A stretch of DNA of 64,000 nucleotides from JBPRGG01 sp051418075 (lineage in GTDB: Bacteria > Bacteroidota > Bacteroidia > Cytophagales > Cyclobacteriaceae). The position numbers and the translations under genes are program-made. The stretch spans positions 35,276-99,275 of the forward strand of contig JBPRGG010000071.1 of assembly GCA_051418075.1 (NCBI GenBank). Direction: 5' to 3'. The stretch's first letter is position 1. Every line of letters starts with the position of its first letter. Under the pieces are notes generated by a model. It was given only the letters and a program-made list of their open reading frames with translations. It was not told the DNA's origin and ran no database searches. This document shows, one piece after another, positions 63,870 through 64,000 of the stretch.

Positions 63870-64000
63870 ATGAAGTTACAAATTAATGAAATTGATTACA
63901 CAGGACAAAATATTTACGTGGGATTTGATGTCCACCTAAAATCATGGACAGTAGCAATTATGACTGACAGGATGAAATTAAGACCATTTTCTCAGGATCC
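63870..64000 (+). CDS. IS110-family transposase (partial, N-terminal)
   Basis: The frame from the ATG at 63870 runs off the window: MKLQINEIDYTGQNIYVGFD, then VHLKSWTVAIMTDRMKLRPF. This is the start of the DEDD RuvC-like catalytic domain of IS110-family transposases, in which the Asp of YVGFDVH is the first catalytic residue. About 43 residues are visible of the usual 320-340. The element continues past the right edge, so whether it is complete is unknown. Confidence 0.8.
   Translation, partial: MKLQINEIDYTGQNIYVGFDVHLKSWTVAIMTDRMKLRPFSQD

Noticed and set aside
1..64000. CRISPR array, prophage, restriction or toxin-antitoxin system
   Set aside because: No repeat-spacer structure, phage structural gene, methylase or nuclease pair is visible; only the IS110 end and the MITE are mobile DNA.

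Overview
This window looks like chromosome from a Bacteroidota bacterium, probably of the Cytophagales/Cyclobacteriaceae kind. The evidence is: a PorZ-like protein with a type IX secretion (T9SS) type A C-terminal sorting domain; many lipoproteins with Bacteroidota-style lipoboxes (DUF4270, DUF4403, SPOR, PhoD-like); exact TAnnTTTG -7 promoter elements before sucA, rpsP, rplS and the glgA-like gene; an S16 protein with a long C-terminal tail; a short GT5 'glycogen synthase' beside panC; and a SecA without the C-terminal zinc motif. The DNA is AT-rich, most genes are housekeeping genes, and the visible mobile DNA is one MITE-like hairpin element and the left part of an IS110-family insertion sequence at the right edge. 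I found no rRNA gene, tRNA gene or CRISPR array.

Layout. 1-10.6 kb: 5' part of sucA (minus), then a plus-strand translation and envelope block of rpsP-rimM-trmD, rplS, dapF, secA, a SPOR lipoprotein and an M20 amidohydrolase. 10.6-18.6 kb: a divergent pair of phosphate-type transporters (a PiT-like permease and a Na/Pi cotransporter), a small membrane protein overlapping pcrB, an AraC-type regulator, an acyl-CoA dehydrogenase, a YugP-type membrane zinc protease and a flippase-like membrane protein. 18.6-25.2 kb: pantothenate genes panD and panC, divergent from the glgA-like gene, a DUF4270 lipoprotein, glmS and hemB. 25.2-31.6 kb: an XRE regulator with a degenerate S24 domain, divergent from a PspA/membrane/polyamine gene set: a YjfI/YbjN-like protein, PspA, DUF4178, a lipoprotein, a DUF350 membrane protein, a membrane-anchored spermidine-synthase homologue and an AdoMet decarboxylase. 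This is the most system-like locus in the window.

31.7-43.7 kb: a Tat-exported Gfo/Idh/MocA protein, tmk, a PhoD-like phosphatase lipoprotein, a SHOCT protein, an almost empty 0.8 kb spacer, then lspA, ileS and an RND exporter on the minus strand. The IleRS has GIHH where HIGH is expected, the swapped signature tied to very strong mupirocin resistance. 43.9-51.7 kb: two tandem MacB/FtsX-type permeases without an ATPase and a two-subunit isoquinoline-1-oxidoreductase-like molybdenum hydroxylase. 52-59.3 kb: small hypothetical proteins, a DUF2007 protein, an HGSNAT-like acyltransferase, a Mut7-C RNase with an N-terminal ubiquitin-like domain preceded by a regulatory-looking leader, an Rrf2 regulator, the MITE, a zinc-ribbon membrane protein, a DUF4403 lipoprotein and a DUF1801 protein. 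59.6-64 kb: tdk-porZ-recO as a tight operon, a small exported protein and the IS110 element.

Most assignments rest on motifs read directly from the translations and on remembered family knowledge. No database search was run.
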